A stretch of DNA of 64,000 nt from Albidovulum sediminis (GCF_025380365.1 NZ_JAOCQF010000007.1:1-64000), one strand, 5' to 3'; positions 17,457 through 26,041 are shown, counted from the stretch's first letter. Program-made: numbers and translations. The notes: generated by a model not told the origin, from the sequence alone.

Positions 17457-17929
17457 AGGTCACCAAGCCAAGAGCTGGAAAATTCAGAGGGCCCGCAGTC
17501 GTCGCGTCCGCGGCCTTCTCTCTGCTGTGGGCGCCACAAGCGCACGCGTTCTTCCACAATAGCCCGGATCTCGAACAAGGTCGCGCCATCTATCGGGCGG
17601 AATGCGCGTCGTGCCACGGCGCCGATCTAGAAGGACATCCCGACTGGCGGTCGGCGAATGAGGACGGGACCTATCCCGCCCCGCCGCATGACGCGAACGG
17701 CCACACCTGGCATCACGGCGACATCATGCTGCGCGACTACATCAAACGCGGCGGGCAAGCGGTCCTTGACGAAATGGGCGTTGCCTTCACCTCCGGCATG
17801 CCGGCTTTCGGCGACCGTCTGACGGACGAGGATATCGAAGCTGTTCTGGATTACATCAAATCGACTTGGCCCGACGGCATCCGCGCCACGCAAGCAGAGC
17901 GCAGCGCCACCGAGGCCCTCGCGCCATGA
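17453..17929 (+). CDS. Mono-heme class I cytochrome c
   Basis: This 158-residue exported protein has a signal peptide (cleavage near AHA-FF, residue ~32). The heme site is CASCH (about residues 51-55), and a distal Met is offered by GMPAFGDRLTDEDIEAVLDYIKS. It resembles the small cytochromes found with copper and multicopper oxidase genes. The ATGA overlap with the PBP2 stop makes it the last gene of the operon. It could be an electron carrier for the di-heme cytochrome or an oxidase. Confidence 0.85.
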   Translation: MKVTKPRAGKFRGPAVVASAAFSLLWAPQAHAFFHNSPDLEQGRAIYRAECASCHGADLEGHPDWRSANEDGTYPAPPHDANGHTWHHGDIMLRDYIKRGGQAVLDEMGVAFTSGMPAFGDRLTDEDIEAVLDYIKSTWPDGIRATQAERSATEALAP

Positions 17930-17969
17930 TGCCTGGCCCGAACAATAGGCTATTGGTCCAAGTTTGGAC

Positions 17970-18000
17970 TTGCCCCTCTAGTCACTTGAGGAAGCATCAA
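17970..18000 (+). promoter_or_regulatory. MerR-type promoter (class II dyad) before ScsC-like gene
   Basis: TTGCCC (17970-17975), the 15-bp dyad CTCTAGTCACTTGAG (17976-17990) and CATCAA (17995-18000) give the 19-bp spacing of MerR-family promoters. The dyad differs from the CueR sites and resembles those before the SCO1, Lnt and zntA genes. Confidence 0.65.
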
Positions 18001-18035
18001 CTCTCAAAGAATGTACGAAATGAAAGGTCCGCCCG

Positions 18036-18764
18036 ATGCGAATGAAATCCCTGCTGCTAGCCAGTGTCTTCAGTTTCCAAGTTGCTTTACCGTCCTTCGC
18101 GCAGGAGGTCTCGGATGAACGCATCAAAGCTCTCGTGGCAGAGGCCCTGCGCGAAAACCCCGAACTGATCCTCGAGGCGCTCCAGGCCCTCGAAGAACGG
18201 CAAGCGGAAGCACAGGCAGCCACCGCAACCGCAGTATTGGCCAACGAGCGGGACACATTGGAACGTGACCCCAACGCACCGGTTCTAGGCAATCTGGAGG
18301 GCGATATCACGGTGGTCGAGTTCTTTGACTACAACTGCCCCTACTGCAAGCGCGCCATGCCGGAAGTCGACGCTCTTCTGGCCGAAGACGGCAACATCCG
18401 ATTGGTGATGCGCGAATGGCCAATCCTCAGCGAGGGATCTGCCTTTGCCGCACGCGCCGCACTCGCATCCCGAAAGCAGGGCAAGTATGCTGAGCTCCAC
18501 AACGCTCTGATGGGCATGCGTGGCAAGGTAGAAGCCGACACGGTGCTGCGTGTCGCCGGCGAAATCGGCTTGGACTTGGACAGACTCAAGGCAGACATGC
18601 AGGCGCCTGAGATCGACGAGCACATTGCAACCTCGATGCGTCTGGCTGAGGCGCTCGGATTCAACGGGACGCCATCCTTTGTCGTGGGCGATCAGTTGGT
18701 CCCGGGTTTTGTTGAAAAGGCGCAGCTTTCCGAAATCGTGACTTCTGTTCGGGCATCAGAATGA
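18036..18764 (+). CDS. ScsC-like DsbA-family thiol oxidoreductase
   Basis: This 242-residue exported protein has a signal peptide (ending SFA-QE), a helical N-terminal extension (residues ~26-80) and a thioredoxin fold. The active site is CPYC in YNCPYCKRAMPEV and the cis-Pro loop is NGTPSFVVG. The helical stalk plus CPYC matches ScsC, which in some bacteria trimerises through that stalk and supports copper tolerance. No scsB reductase is present. It follows a MerR-type promoter and is coupled to the next gene by an ATGA overlap. Confidence 0.82.
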   Translation: MRMKSLLLASVFSFQVALPSFAQEVSDERIKALVAEALRENPELILEALQALEERQAEAQAATATAVLANERDTLERDPNAPVLGNLEGDITVVEFFDYNCPYCKRAMPEVDALLAEDGNIRLVMREWPILSEGSAFAARAALASRKQGKYAELHNALMGMRGKVEADTVLRVAGEIGLDLDRLKADMQAPEIDEHIATSMRLAEALGFNGTPSFVVGDQLVPGFVEKAQLSEIVTSVRASE

Positions 18765-19399
18765 GTGGTTCGAAACGACGCGCTTCGGAATGCACCCGTT
18801 GCACCGCCTTCTCTGCTCGCAGGACGATCCCGGCCCTCGCGGCGGTACTCTGGATCGCTCTGTCTGGAATTGCGGCAGCGCATTCGTTCACCGCAGCAAT
18901 TCTCGTCGTCGGTGAGAATGTTGAGCAAGACCTTGCGGAGGCTGTCCGAGGATTCCTACTGGCTTCCGACGAGCGGGACGGGCACCCAAACGAAACCTCT
19001 GACGGGCATCTGGGCGGCGTCGACGTGCAGGTTCTTCCGCTTCCGGCGGAAGCCACCGGACTGGTCCAGGAGTTGACTGGCTCACCAGACGAGCCGGCTG
19101 ATGTCGTCGTAGTCCTTGGACTGAAGCCGGCCGCCGACGACGCGGCGAGCAAGTACAGCCGTGCAAGCACCGTTCTGGTGCAAGCACTCCTTGCGGAGGG
19201 CTGGAATGGTGATGACCGCATGGAAGGTTTCATTGCACGCTACCGGCTCGCCTACGGCAAAGAGCCCGGTCTTTTGGCCGCCTCAGCCTATCACGCGGCG
19301 CGCAGGTTGGACATCGCGATCAGACCGCTTGACGGGGCGGGGCCGCGGGATGAGCTTCTGGAAGCCTGGCAAGCATCCGAGGTCGGCTTGCCAAGATGA
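18761..19399 (+). CDS. Short periplasmic binding-protein-like protein
   Basis: This 212-residue protein has a hydrophobic signal segment (~22-40). The sequence resembles pieces of type I periplasmic binding proteins of the Leu/Ile/Val family: an N-terminal AAILVVGENVEQDLAEAVRGF and a C-terminal ARYRLAYGKEPGLLAASAYHAARRL. It is about half the family's usual length, so the central part is missing or shrunk. It is coupled to the ScsC-like gene. It may be a remodelled redox or quinoprotein-linked binding protein; function unknown. Confidence 0.55.
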   Translation: MSGSKRRASECTRCTAFSARRTIPALAAVLWIALSGIAAAHSFTAAILVVGENVEQDLAEAVRGFLLASDERDGHPNETSDGHLGGVDVQVLPLPAEATGLVQELTGSPDEPADVVVVLGLKPAADDAASKYSRASTVLVQALLAEGWNGDDRMEGFIARYRLAYGKEPGLLAASAYHAARRLDIAIRPLDGAGPRDELLEAWQASEVGLPR

Positions 19400-19438
19400 T
19401 CCTGTGGTGTCTGGCGCGGCGTGTACCGGGTGGGGATC

Positions 19439-19909
19439 TCACGCCGCCGGATAGCTGGTGAAGACCGTACTGCTTCCGTCCTGACCGACCAGGACCACGT
19501 CATAAGCCTGACGCTCTGTCTCTGGTCCCATTCCCGGTGAGCCGAATGGCATGCCCGGAACGGAAAGTCCTACCGCCAAGGGGCGTTCGGCCATCAGCCT
19601 GCGGATATCCGCTGCTGGAACGTGCCCTTCGATGGTGTAGTCGCCGATGGTCGCCGTGTGGCAGGACGACAGGTTCTCCGGGATGCCGCGCTCCCGCTTG
19701 TAGGCCGCGAGGTCTTCGACACTGCGCTCTTCAAAGCTGACGTTGAAGCCGTTTTCGCGCAGGTGGCCGATCCAAGCGTTGCAGCAGGGGCAGCCAGGGT
19801 CCTTCACCACATGGATCCGTTCGTCCCCTTCGGCCAGCAAAGGCACAGTGCTCATGGCAAGGATGGCCGGTCCGACAAGAAGGAGAGTTCGGCGCGCAAG
19901 GATCATCAT
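19439..19909 (-). CDS. DUF411 metal-binding exported protein
   Basis: This ~156-residue protein has a signal peptide (LARRTLLLVGPAILAMS) and the DUF411 core: HVVKDPGCPCCNAWIGHLR, a single Cys in SSCHTA, the EGHVPAADIRRLM stretch and the PGMPFGSPGM end. DUF411 proteins are found with copper and multicopper oxidase genes and probably bind copper through these Cys/His/Met. The start is one of two adjacent ATGs (19909/19906). A paralogue lies at 23331-23807. Confidence 0.85.
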   Translation of the reverse strand: MMILARRTLLLVGPAILAMSTVPLLAEGDERIHVVKDPGCPCCNAWIGHLRENGFNVSFEERSVEDLAAYKRERGIPENLSSCHTATIGDYTIEGHVPAADIRRLMAERPLAVGLSVPGMPFGSPGMGPETERQAYDVVLVGQDGSSTVFTSYPAA

Positions 19910-20000
19910 ATGCCCCATTTTATGTGTCTTTGCAAAATACTGCCAAAGGCCGGGCGTGGCGAGCGTAGTATGGCTCCCAATAGGCTTGATCACCAAGAAA

Positions 20001-20612
20001 CTACTGAAGACGCGCGTCCCCGGCCTGCACCAGAAGGACGCCGTGATTCTCATCTGCGTCATCGTCCGTAACCCGGCGGGTCTGAACGCCCTGCAAATCT
20101 GCGAAACCTTCCATCATCCGTTTCGGAAACCAGGTCATTGGCAGGCTTTCGAAGCCGGGAACGCCGTCAAGTACGCGCGATATTGCAATTGTGCAGTTCG
20201 CCTTGGGCACCGCGCCGTACGCTTTGGCACGCGCCATGATCAGGTCCGCAACTTCTGGCGAAACCATGATCGTCTGCTCAACAACGTCGTAAGTTTCGCG
20301 GGCATGGTAGTCGATGTAGAAGTCGACCATCTTCGGCGTGATCCCGAAATGGACATCGTTGCGCTCCGGAAGCTTCGGATGTCGCCAGGTTCCCGCCGGA
20401 TCGAAGAGGACACGCTCTGAGCCATTGATCAAAAGCCCGGCATGCGCACCGGTGCCGCTGCGGGTCGACAGGACGGTATAGAGCGTGACCGAGGTCGGGC
20501 CGACATGTTCATAGCGCGCCTCGGCCACGGCCTCATCAGGGGCCCAAATCGGTTCGGCGCCGCAGGCGGACAGAAACAGAGGTGCGAAAAGGGCGAAGAA
20601 CAATCGTTTCAT
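20001..20612 (-). CDS. Conserved lipoprotein of unknown function
   Basis: This 203-residue protein has a lipoprotein signal with lipobox LSAC (Cys at ~17). The mature part has no domain I recognise. It contains a single further Cys (KANCTIAI) and the segment GFADLQGVQTRRVTDDDADENHG near the C-terminus. It precedes the DUF411 gene on the same strand by about 90 bases and may share its transcript. The sequence looks like a peptidase-like or LPS-associated envelope lipoprotein, but I cannot assign it. Confidence 0.65.
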   Translation of the reverse strand: MKRLFFALFAPLFLSACGAEPIWAPDEAVAEARYEHVGPTSVTLYTVLSTRSGTGAHAGLLINGSERVLFDPAGTWRHPKLPERNDVHFGITPKMVDFYIDYHARETYDVVEQTIMVSPEVADLIMARAKAYGAVPKANCTIAISRVLDGVPGFESLPMTWFPKRMMEGFADLQGVQTRRVTDDDADENHGVLLVQAGDARLQ

Positions 20613-20795
20613 GGCGTGTCCCGTCAGATCATTGATAGTTTTCGCGACCTTCGTTCGGCTGCCAGTAAACTCTGCGCTATCAAGTCAACACGAAGGAAAA
20701 CGCGGCAATTCTGCTGCAGTCGATGCTATGGCCATGTGGTCCAGACACCAAACTGTCAGATGACGGGACCAGACCACGCTGATACAAGCGAGAGC

Positions 20796-21152
20796 ATGAC
20801 CCGTTCGTCGTTTCCTATGCGTGCATTGATCCTCGCCGCCTATCTTCTGGCGGCGATCCTGCCGATGCTTGCCTTCGCGGATGGCCGGCAACAGTCTCAG
20901 GCAGACCATGAGCAAATGATGGCGATGGCTGGCCATGTCGCGCATATGTCATCCGCAGGCAGCCCGATTGACGATGCACAACGTCTGCTTTGCCAGCAAC
21001 ATTGTCTTTTTGCAGCCGCAGCTCTTCCCGCACTAAGCCCGGGCGTCGTCGCCATCGCGCGTTCGGTTAAAATCAACCTGAACAACGACCTGCTGGCCGC
21101 ATCGCTGGCGCTCCCGCCACCTGGCCCACCTCCGAAACGCACGTTGATCTGA
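20796..21152 (+). CDS. Small exported Cys/His/Met protein with PPPKRT tail
   Basis: This 118-residue protein has a signal or anchor (residues ~8-28), a His/Met-rich segment (DHEQMMAMAGHVAHM), a close Cys pair (LCQQHC) and the tail PPPGPPPKRTLI. It precedes the multicopper oxidase by 62 bases and is likely co-transcribed with it. Its plan matches the proteins at 10654, 11703 and 36501. I infer an exported metal-binding accessory; no function can be named. Confidence 0.65.
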   Translation: MTRSSFPMRALILAAYLLAAILPMLAFADGRQQSQADHEQMMAMAGHVAHMSSAGSPIDDAQRLLCQQHCLFAAAALPALSPGVVAIARSVKINLNNDLLAASLALPPPGPPPKRTLI

Positions 21153-21214
21153 CACTATGGTTCCGCTTTGTCGGGGCCTTCAGTCTTTTCACGTTGCGAT
21201 ACAGGAGAATTCGC

Positions 21215-22690
21215 ATGATTACGCTCTCTCGCCGCGGCTTTCTGGCCGCTTCTGCGGCTACTGCCGCCTCACTTATCCTGCCTGCCCGCGCTCGAGCCCA
21301 ATCAGCCCGTATGTCGCTGACGGCGACGACCCGGACGCTCGATGTCCGGGGCAGGGCCGCCACCGTCTGGGGGCTGGTGGACGGCAACGGCCGGTCTGGA
21401 TTGGTCCTCGACCCGGGTCAGGCATTTGCCGTCGAGCTGACGAATACCCTGACCGAGCCGACCATCATCCACTGGCACGGACAGATCCCGCCGAACGCGC
21501 AAGACGGCGTGCCGGACATGCCCATGGCCACGCTGCAACCCGGCGAAAGCCGCGCCTATGACTTTGCCGCGCGCCCGGGCACGCACTGGATGCATGCGCA
21601 TATCCCCGCGCATGAGATGCTGCTGCTGGCCGCGCCTTTGATCGTGCGGCGACCCGAGGACGTTGCGGCCGATCGGCAGGACGTGACGCTGTTCCTGCAC
21701 GACTTTTCGTTCAAGCCGCCTGCGGAGGTGCTGGCAGAGATTACGGGTGGCGCGTCAATGGCCGGCATGGACCATGGCCAGATGGCGCAAGGAGGAATGG
21801 ACCACTCTGGCATGAACATGGGCGCAGTGGGTCAGGGAGACATGATGTCCATGCCGGGCATGGACGGCATGGCTATGGACCTGAACGACTACAACTTTGA
21901 TGCCTACCTTGCCAATGACCGGACGCTGGACTACCCCGAAGTCGTCCAAGTGGACAAAGGCAGCAAGGTCCTTGTTCGGGTGATCAACGCGGCCGCCGCG
22001 ACGGTGTTCTGGATCGACACCGGCGCGCTAACCGGGCGGCTGGTCGCCGTGGACGGCGAGCCGGTGCAGCCTCTTCCTGGCAGCCGATTCGGAATCGCGA
22101 TGGGTCAACGGCTCGACATCGAGCTTGATGTTCCGGCCGAAGGCGGGGCATTCCCGGTCCTCGCCTTGCGCGAGGGTGCAAGAGAGCGGACGGGTCTCGT
22201 CCTTGCGACGCCGGGGGCCACGGTGACGAAGGTCGCCGACATGTCCGACGCCGACCATCCTGCCTTCAGCGCCGATCTGACGCAGGAAGCGGTCCTGCGC
22301 GCCGTCACCCCACTGCCAGAGCGCGCGGCATCGTCGCAGCCGATGTTGATGCTGGGCGGTTCGATGATGCCCTATGTCTGGACCATCAACGGGCAGACCT
22401 GGGGCAAACATTCCCCGGTGACCGCGAAAACCGGCGAGCGTGTCGAGATCATGTTCCACAACATGTCAATGATGGCACATCCCATGCACCTGCATGGCCA
22501 CGCTTTCCAGGTGGTCGGCGTGGGCCAGACCCGGATCGCGGGTGCTGTTCGTGACACCGTTCATGTGCCGCCGATGGGGATGGTGACGGTCGCGGTGGAT
22601 GCGGGTGAAGCGGCGCGGTGGATGCTGCATTGCCATCACATGCCGCATCTCTCGACAGGCATGATGACTGAGTTCGCGGTTTCGGCCTGA
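21215..22690 (+). CDS. Multicopper oxidase (copper-resistance type)
   Basis: This 491-residue periplasmic enzyme carries a Tat signal (LSRRGFLAASAA). It shows the four copper-ligand motifs: HWHG, HWMHAHIPAHE, HPMHLHGH and HCHHMPHLSTGM. The last motif's His-Cys-His and the distal Met define the type 1 site. A Met/His-rich insert (MAGMDHGQMAQGGMDHSGMNMG...MPGMDGMAMD, residues ~180-215) resembles the Cu(I)-capturing loop of CueO and PcoA. It oxidises Cu(I) to the less toxic Cu(II) with O2. The start has CAGGAGAATTCGC. A TlpA-like gene follows. Confidence 0.94.
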   Translation: MITLSRRGFLAASAATAASLILPARARAQSARMSLTATTRTLDVRGRAATVWGLVDGNGRSGLVLDPGQAFAVELTNTLTEPTIIHWHGQIPPNAQDGVPDMPMATLQPGESRAYDFAARPGTHWMHAHIPAHEMLLLAAPLIVRRPEDVAADRQDVTLFLHDFSFKPPAEVLAEITGGASMAGMDHGQMAQGGMDHSGMNMGAVGQGDMMSMPGMDGMAMDLNDYNFDAYLANDRTLDYPEVVQVDKGSKVLVRVINAAAATVFWIDTGALTGRLVAVDGEPVQPLPGSRFGIAMGQRLDIELDVPAEGGAFPVLALREGARERTGLVLATPGATVTKVADMSDADHPAFSADLTQEAVLRAVTPLPERAASSQPMLMLGGSMMPYVWTINGQTWGKHSPVTAKTGERVEIMFHNMSMMAHPMHLHGHAFQVVGVGQTRIAGAVRDTVHVPPMGMVTVAVDAGEAARWMLHCHHMPHLSTGMMTEFAVSA

Positions 22691-22748
22691 CGACGATCCG
22701 GGCCCGCAGATTGCCTGCGGGTCCGACCTTCCGCGAAGGGAAAAGCCA

Positions 22749-23270
22749 ATGCCTGTTCAGATGGGTCGTCGACCTCTCCTTGTCGGTCTTGTAGCGGGCT
22801 TCATTGCGGGGCCCGCCCAGGCGCGGCCGCCTTTCCGGCTGCGAAAGGACCCGCAGCCTCTGCTTTCCCCGCCTATCCAGGATGAAGCAGGAACCACCAG
22901 GGTTCTTGGGGACTTTGCCGGGCGTGTGATCCTTCTGAACATCTGGGCGACGTGGTGCCCGCCCTGCCGGGAAGAGATGCCGGCACTCGACCGTTTGGAA
23001 GGGCTGCTTGGAGGCCCGGATTTTGCGGTGCTACCCCTTTGCATCGACGAGGGCGGGATCGAAAGGGGCCGAGGTTTCTATGATGAGATCGGGCTTGTAA
23101 ACCTACCGCTCTACTGGGCGGAACCGCTGCGGGTTCAACTGGCTTTGGCCTTCATCGGACTGCCGACGACGCTTCTGATCGACCGCGAGACGCGTGAAAT
23201 CGGGCGGCTTCAGGGCCCCTTCGACTGGGGAAGCGACGAGGCTGTCCGTCAGATATCGGATCTGCTTTGA
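22749..23270 (+). CDS. TlpA/ResA-like thioredoxin
   Basis: This 173-residue exported or anchored thioredoxin-fold protein has a short hydrophobic N-terminus (~8-25), the active site WCPPC in IWATWCPPCREEMP, and the cis-Pro loop GLPTTLLID. This family reduces periplasmic cysteines, for example copper-ligand or heme-ligand Cys in CcmG, TlpA and SCO partners. It follows the multicopper oxidase by 58 bases on the same strand. With the SCO proteins nearby, a role in reducing copper-binding cysteines is plausible. Confidence 0.85.
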   Translation: MPVQMGRRPLLVGLVAGFIAGPAQARPPFRLRKDPQPLLSPPIQDEAGTTRVLGDFAGRVILLNIWATWCPPCREEMPALDRLEGLLGGPDFAVLPLCIDEGGIERGRGFYDEIGLVNLPLYWAEPLRVQLALAFIGLPTTLLIDRETREIGRLQGPFDWGSDEAVRQISDLL

Positions 23271-23330
23271 TCGGTCGCCATTCCCTTGATTAAATCCCTG
23301 CCTAGCCCGTTGGGTTCGAAGATGGACAGA

Positions 23331-23807
23331 TCAGGCTGCCTGATAGCTCGTGAAGATCTCGAGACTTCCATCCCGGCCAACCAGCAGGACGTCATAGGCG
23401 TCCCGACTGTCTTCTGATCCCATGCCGGGGGAGCCGTAAGGCATGCCGGGCACGGCAAGACCAACTGCATCAGGACGCTCGTCCAGGAGCCTTCGGATGT
23501 CCGCAGCCGGGACATGGCCTTCGAGAGCATAGCCGTCAACGGTCCCCGTGTGGCAGGAAAATGCCTTTGCTGGAATGCCCTGGTCCATCTTGAAGCGGAT
23601 CAGCAACGTTCCCATCGACACCTCATCCGTAACCGTGAAGCCTTGCTCCCGCAGATAGTCGACCCATGCTTCACAGCACTCGCAGCCACGCCCCTTGACG
23701 ACATGGATTGGTGGTTCTTCCTCTGCCTGGGCTTTGGCGGCAGGGGTTACGGCAAAGGCTGTTGCTGCAAGGATCACCTCGCGACGGCCGATACGAAATT
23801 CCGTCAT
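23331..23807 (-). CDS. DUF411 metal-binding exported protein (second copy)
   Basis: This 158-residue protein has a signal (IGRREVILAATAFAVT) and the DUF411 core: HVVKGRGCECCEAWVDYLR, FSCHTGTVDGYALEGHVP and PGMPYGSPGM. The start overlaps the upstream M23 peptidase stop as ATGA. It is the last gene of the SCO1-PCuAC-SCO1-M23-DUF411 operon. Compared with the copy at 19439, the CPCC pair is CECC, while the His/Met positions are kept. Likely a periplasmic copper-binding protein. Confidence 0.86.
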   Translation of the reverse strand: MTEFRIGRREVILAATAFAVTPAAKAQAEEEPPIHVVKGRGCECCEAWVDYLREQGFTVTDEVSMGTLLIRFKMDQGIPAKAFSCHTGTVDGYALEGHVPAADIRRLLDERPDAVGLAVPGMPYGSPGMGSEDSRDAYDVLLVGRDGSLEIFTSYQAA

Positions 23808-24967
23808 CCACGTTCTCCGTCTGTCAATGGGATGAAGCCAGTTTCGCTGCGCCAAGTGGCGAGCGCATTGAGATCATCTGCCGAAGCGATCTCCTGTTCC
23901 GGCAAGGCGTCCTGGTCCTTAGGGTCGACCGGTCTGCCGTCGACACGGACTTCGTAGTGAAGGTTGGGGCCGCTCACGAGACCTGTCGCCCCGACCGCGC
24001 CAATCTCGTCTCCAGCCTTGACACGCATCCCCTCGCGAACGCCTTCGGCAATTTCGGAAAGATGTGCATAGCGCGTGACGACCCCGCCGCCGTGATCGAT
24101 GTCGATCGTGGTGCCATAGCCACGGATCGTACCCGCAAAGGTCACCCGCCCGGCGCCAGTCGCCGAGACTTCGGTTCCCACGGGTGCCGCGTAATCAATC
24201 CCGGTATGCATGCGAACCCCACCCAACACGGGATGGTTCCGGCGCCCAAAGACGGACGACAGTCGTGCACCAAGGATGGGTGCCGCTGAACGCTGCACGG
24301 CTTCGCCATCTTCAAAGACGATGACCGGGCCGGCGGCTTCGGTCGCAACGAGTTCGAGGACGCGATCATTAAGCTCCAGCCGAGCGTAACTCAGGCGCGG
24401 CTCTCCCGCGATGGTGCCATCGGGAAGCTGATCTTCCTGCCAGACCAACGCGAAGGTCTCTCCACCCTTGAGGTCGCGCCTGAAATCGACCTGGCCCGCA
24501 AGAAGTGCAGTAAGGTCAACTGCGAAGCGTTCCGGTGCATTTCGCGCCATCAAGGCGTCGTAAAGGGTTCCGTCGAGGGTCAAGGTCTCCCGCCGGTCCG
24601 TCTCACGAACCGGTGGGTCAAGCCGTCGTGCCGCGATCGGCCCGTCGAAGGTGAGAGCGATCTCTACACCATCTTCCACGAAGAGCGACAGGCGTGTCAG
24701 CGATGATGGATCTCCGGACGCCGCAGTCCATTCGACCCGGTGACCAGGTCGCAGGTCGGTCAGGTCATAGACTCCCGAAAGTGCCAATGCGGCTTCTGCC
24801 CGGATCGTCGAGGGGACTCCTGAGTGACCAAGGACACTGTCCAAGGTGTCACCGGGTTCGATTGTGGCTTCGAACGCCATGGGCAAATGCGCCGTCGGAG
24901 GATCGGCCACTGCCTGGAGTGGAGCGAATGACGCGAGAGCAAGGATCAGAAATGCGGGGCGGATCAT
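23804..24967 (-). CDS. M23-family peptidoglycan endopeptidase
   Basis: This 387-residue exported protein has a signal peptide (residues 1-22), a LysM/OapA-like N-terminal part (about 30-80) and a C-terminal LytM/M23 domain. The Zn ligands are intact: H-x3-D in MHTGIDYAAP and the H-x-H equivalent in YAHLS and NLHYEV. Such enzymes cut peptide cross-bridges. It lies in the same operon as SCO1 and PCuAC, and the DUF411 gene overlaps its end. The ATG at 24967 begins the signal peptide. It adds to the cell-wall enzymes in this island. Confidence 0.88.
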   Translation of the reverse strand: MIRPAFLILALASFAPLQAVADPPTAHLPMAFEATIEPGDTLDSVLGHSGVPSTIRAEAALALSGVYDLTDLRPGHRVEWTAASGDPSSLTRLSLFVEDGVEIALTFDGPIAARRLDPPVRETDRRETLTLDGTLYDALMARNAPERFAVDLTALLAGQVDFRRDLKGGETFALVWQEDQLPDGTIAGEPRLSYARLELNDRVLELVATEAAGPVIVFEDGEAVQRSAAPILGARLSSVFGRRNHPVLGGVRMHTGIDYAAPVGTEVSATGAGRVTFAGTIRGYGTTIDIDHGGGVVTRYAHLSEIAEGVREGMRVKAGDEIGAVGATGLVSGPNLHYEVRVDGRPVDPKDQDALPEQEIASADDLNALATWRSETGFIPLTDGERG

Positions 24968-24983
24968 CTGGCAGAATGACCTT

Positions 24984-25586
24984 TCAACTGAGGGTTCGGC
25001 GGATTTTGGGAACGGCGAAGCGCCGGTCCTCGTGAAAGTCGATGATGCTGGCGAAGCGCCCATCGGGGTGGAACAGGAACACACCGGCGGTGTGGTCCAT
25101 CGTGTAGTGGCCGCCATCCTTGTCGACACGGCGATAGGTTACGCGGAAATCTGCGGCGGCCTGCGCGACCTCCTCGGCGGGACCCGTCAACCCGATGATA
25201 CGCGGGTCGAAGTTGCTGACGTAGTCCGCAAGGACAGCGGGCGTGTCGCGTTCCGGATCGACCGAAATCAGCGCCACGATCAAACGGTTCGCGTCGGCTC
25301 CCAGATCCTCGAGCCAGAGCGATATGTCGCCCAATGTGGTCGGGCAGACGTCGGGGCACCAGGTGAAGCCGAAGAACACCATGACCGGGTGACCGGCCCA
25401 GTCTGTGGGTCGAACGGACTGATCCCGGTGGTCGGTCAATGCCCAGGACATCTCGCCGATGGGCAAGGGCAGGACCTCGCTGAGAGCTGGCCTATTGCGC
25501 GTGCGATAAGCCCCGACGCCCAGCATGAAGGCGACGGCTCCGATGGCCCCTCCAGCGCCGAGGATTATTGCCCTGCGTCGGCGCAA
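24984..25586 (-). CDS. SCO1/SenC copper chaperone (copy 1)
   Basis: This 200-residue protein is membrane-anchored (residues ~6-26) with a thioredoxin-like fold. The copper-binding motif CPDVC (Cys77, Cys81) and distal His165 (HTAGVF) are intact. SCO proteins deliver Cu to the CuA site of cytochrome oxidase or act as thiol reductases. It overlaps the PCuAC gene. With PCuAC, which hands Cu(I) to SCO, it forms a known periplasmic copper relay, but no oxidase subunit is in this window. Confidence 0.92.
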   Translation of the reverse strand: MRRRRAIILGAGGAIGAVAFMLGVGAYRTRNRPALSEVLPLPIGEMSWALTDHRDQSVRPTDWAGHPVMVFFGFTWCPDVCPTTLGDISLWLEDLGADANRLIVALISVDPERDTPAVLADYVSNFDPRIIGLTGPAEEVAQAAADFRVTYRRVDKDGGHYTMDHTAGVFLFHPDGRFASIIDFHEDRRFAVPKIRRTLS

Positions 25587-26038
25587 TCCGGACCCTCCGC
25601 GCGCAACGAAAGGACATCGACATTCACCGTGACCTCTCCGGCCTTTTCAAAGGTGAGGGTGACCGGAAAGCTGTCGCCTTCCTTCAGGGCTGTCGTCAGA
25701 CCCATCAGCATGCCGTGGTATCCGCCAGGCGAAAGCTGCACGCTCTGGCCGGCCGGCACAGGGATGGACATCGCATGCGGCATTGATGCGATGCCGTCCT
25801 GAACGACAGTCTCATGCAGCATCGGCATACCAGCTGCAGGCGTCGCGATGCCAACCAGCGCGTCGTCGGTCGATCCGGTGTTCGTGATCTCCACATAGAA
25901 GACGCCGGGACGCCCCGCGCCGATGGTCGCCTTGGACCAGGCGTGCTCAACCGTCAGATCGCCGATGGCTACAGTCTCGCAGGCCATCGCGGCAGGTGCA
26001 GAGAGGGTCAGGGCTGCAGCAAGAAGAAAGTGATTCAT
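25565..26038 (-). CDS. PCu(A)C periplasmic copper chaperone
   Basis: This 157-residue exported protein has a signal peptide (ends AMA-CE). It shows the Cu(I) motif: MLHE, a downstream HAM, and the GYHGMLMGL pair, which fit H-(M)xnM-x-H-x-M of PCu(A)C. It also has a Cys near each end. It passes Cu(I) to SCO1 and the CuA site of oxidases, or buffers periplasmic copper. It is flanked by two SCO1 genes and overlaps the downstream one by 22 bases. Confidence 0.9.
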   Translation of the reverse strand: MNHFLLAAALTLSAPAAMACETVAIGDLTVEHAWSKATIGAGRPGVFYVEITNTGSTDDALVGIATPAAGMPMLHETVVQDGIASMPHAMSIPVPAGQSVQLSPGGYHGMLMGLTTALKEGDSFPVTLTFEKAGEVTVNVDVLSLRAEGPDCADAGQ

Positions 26039-26041
26039 GGG

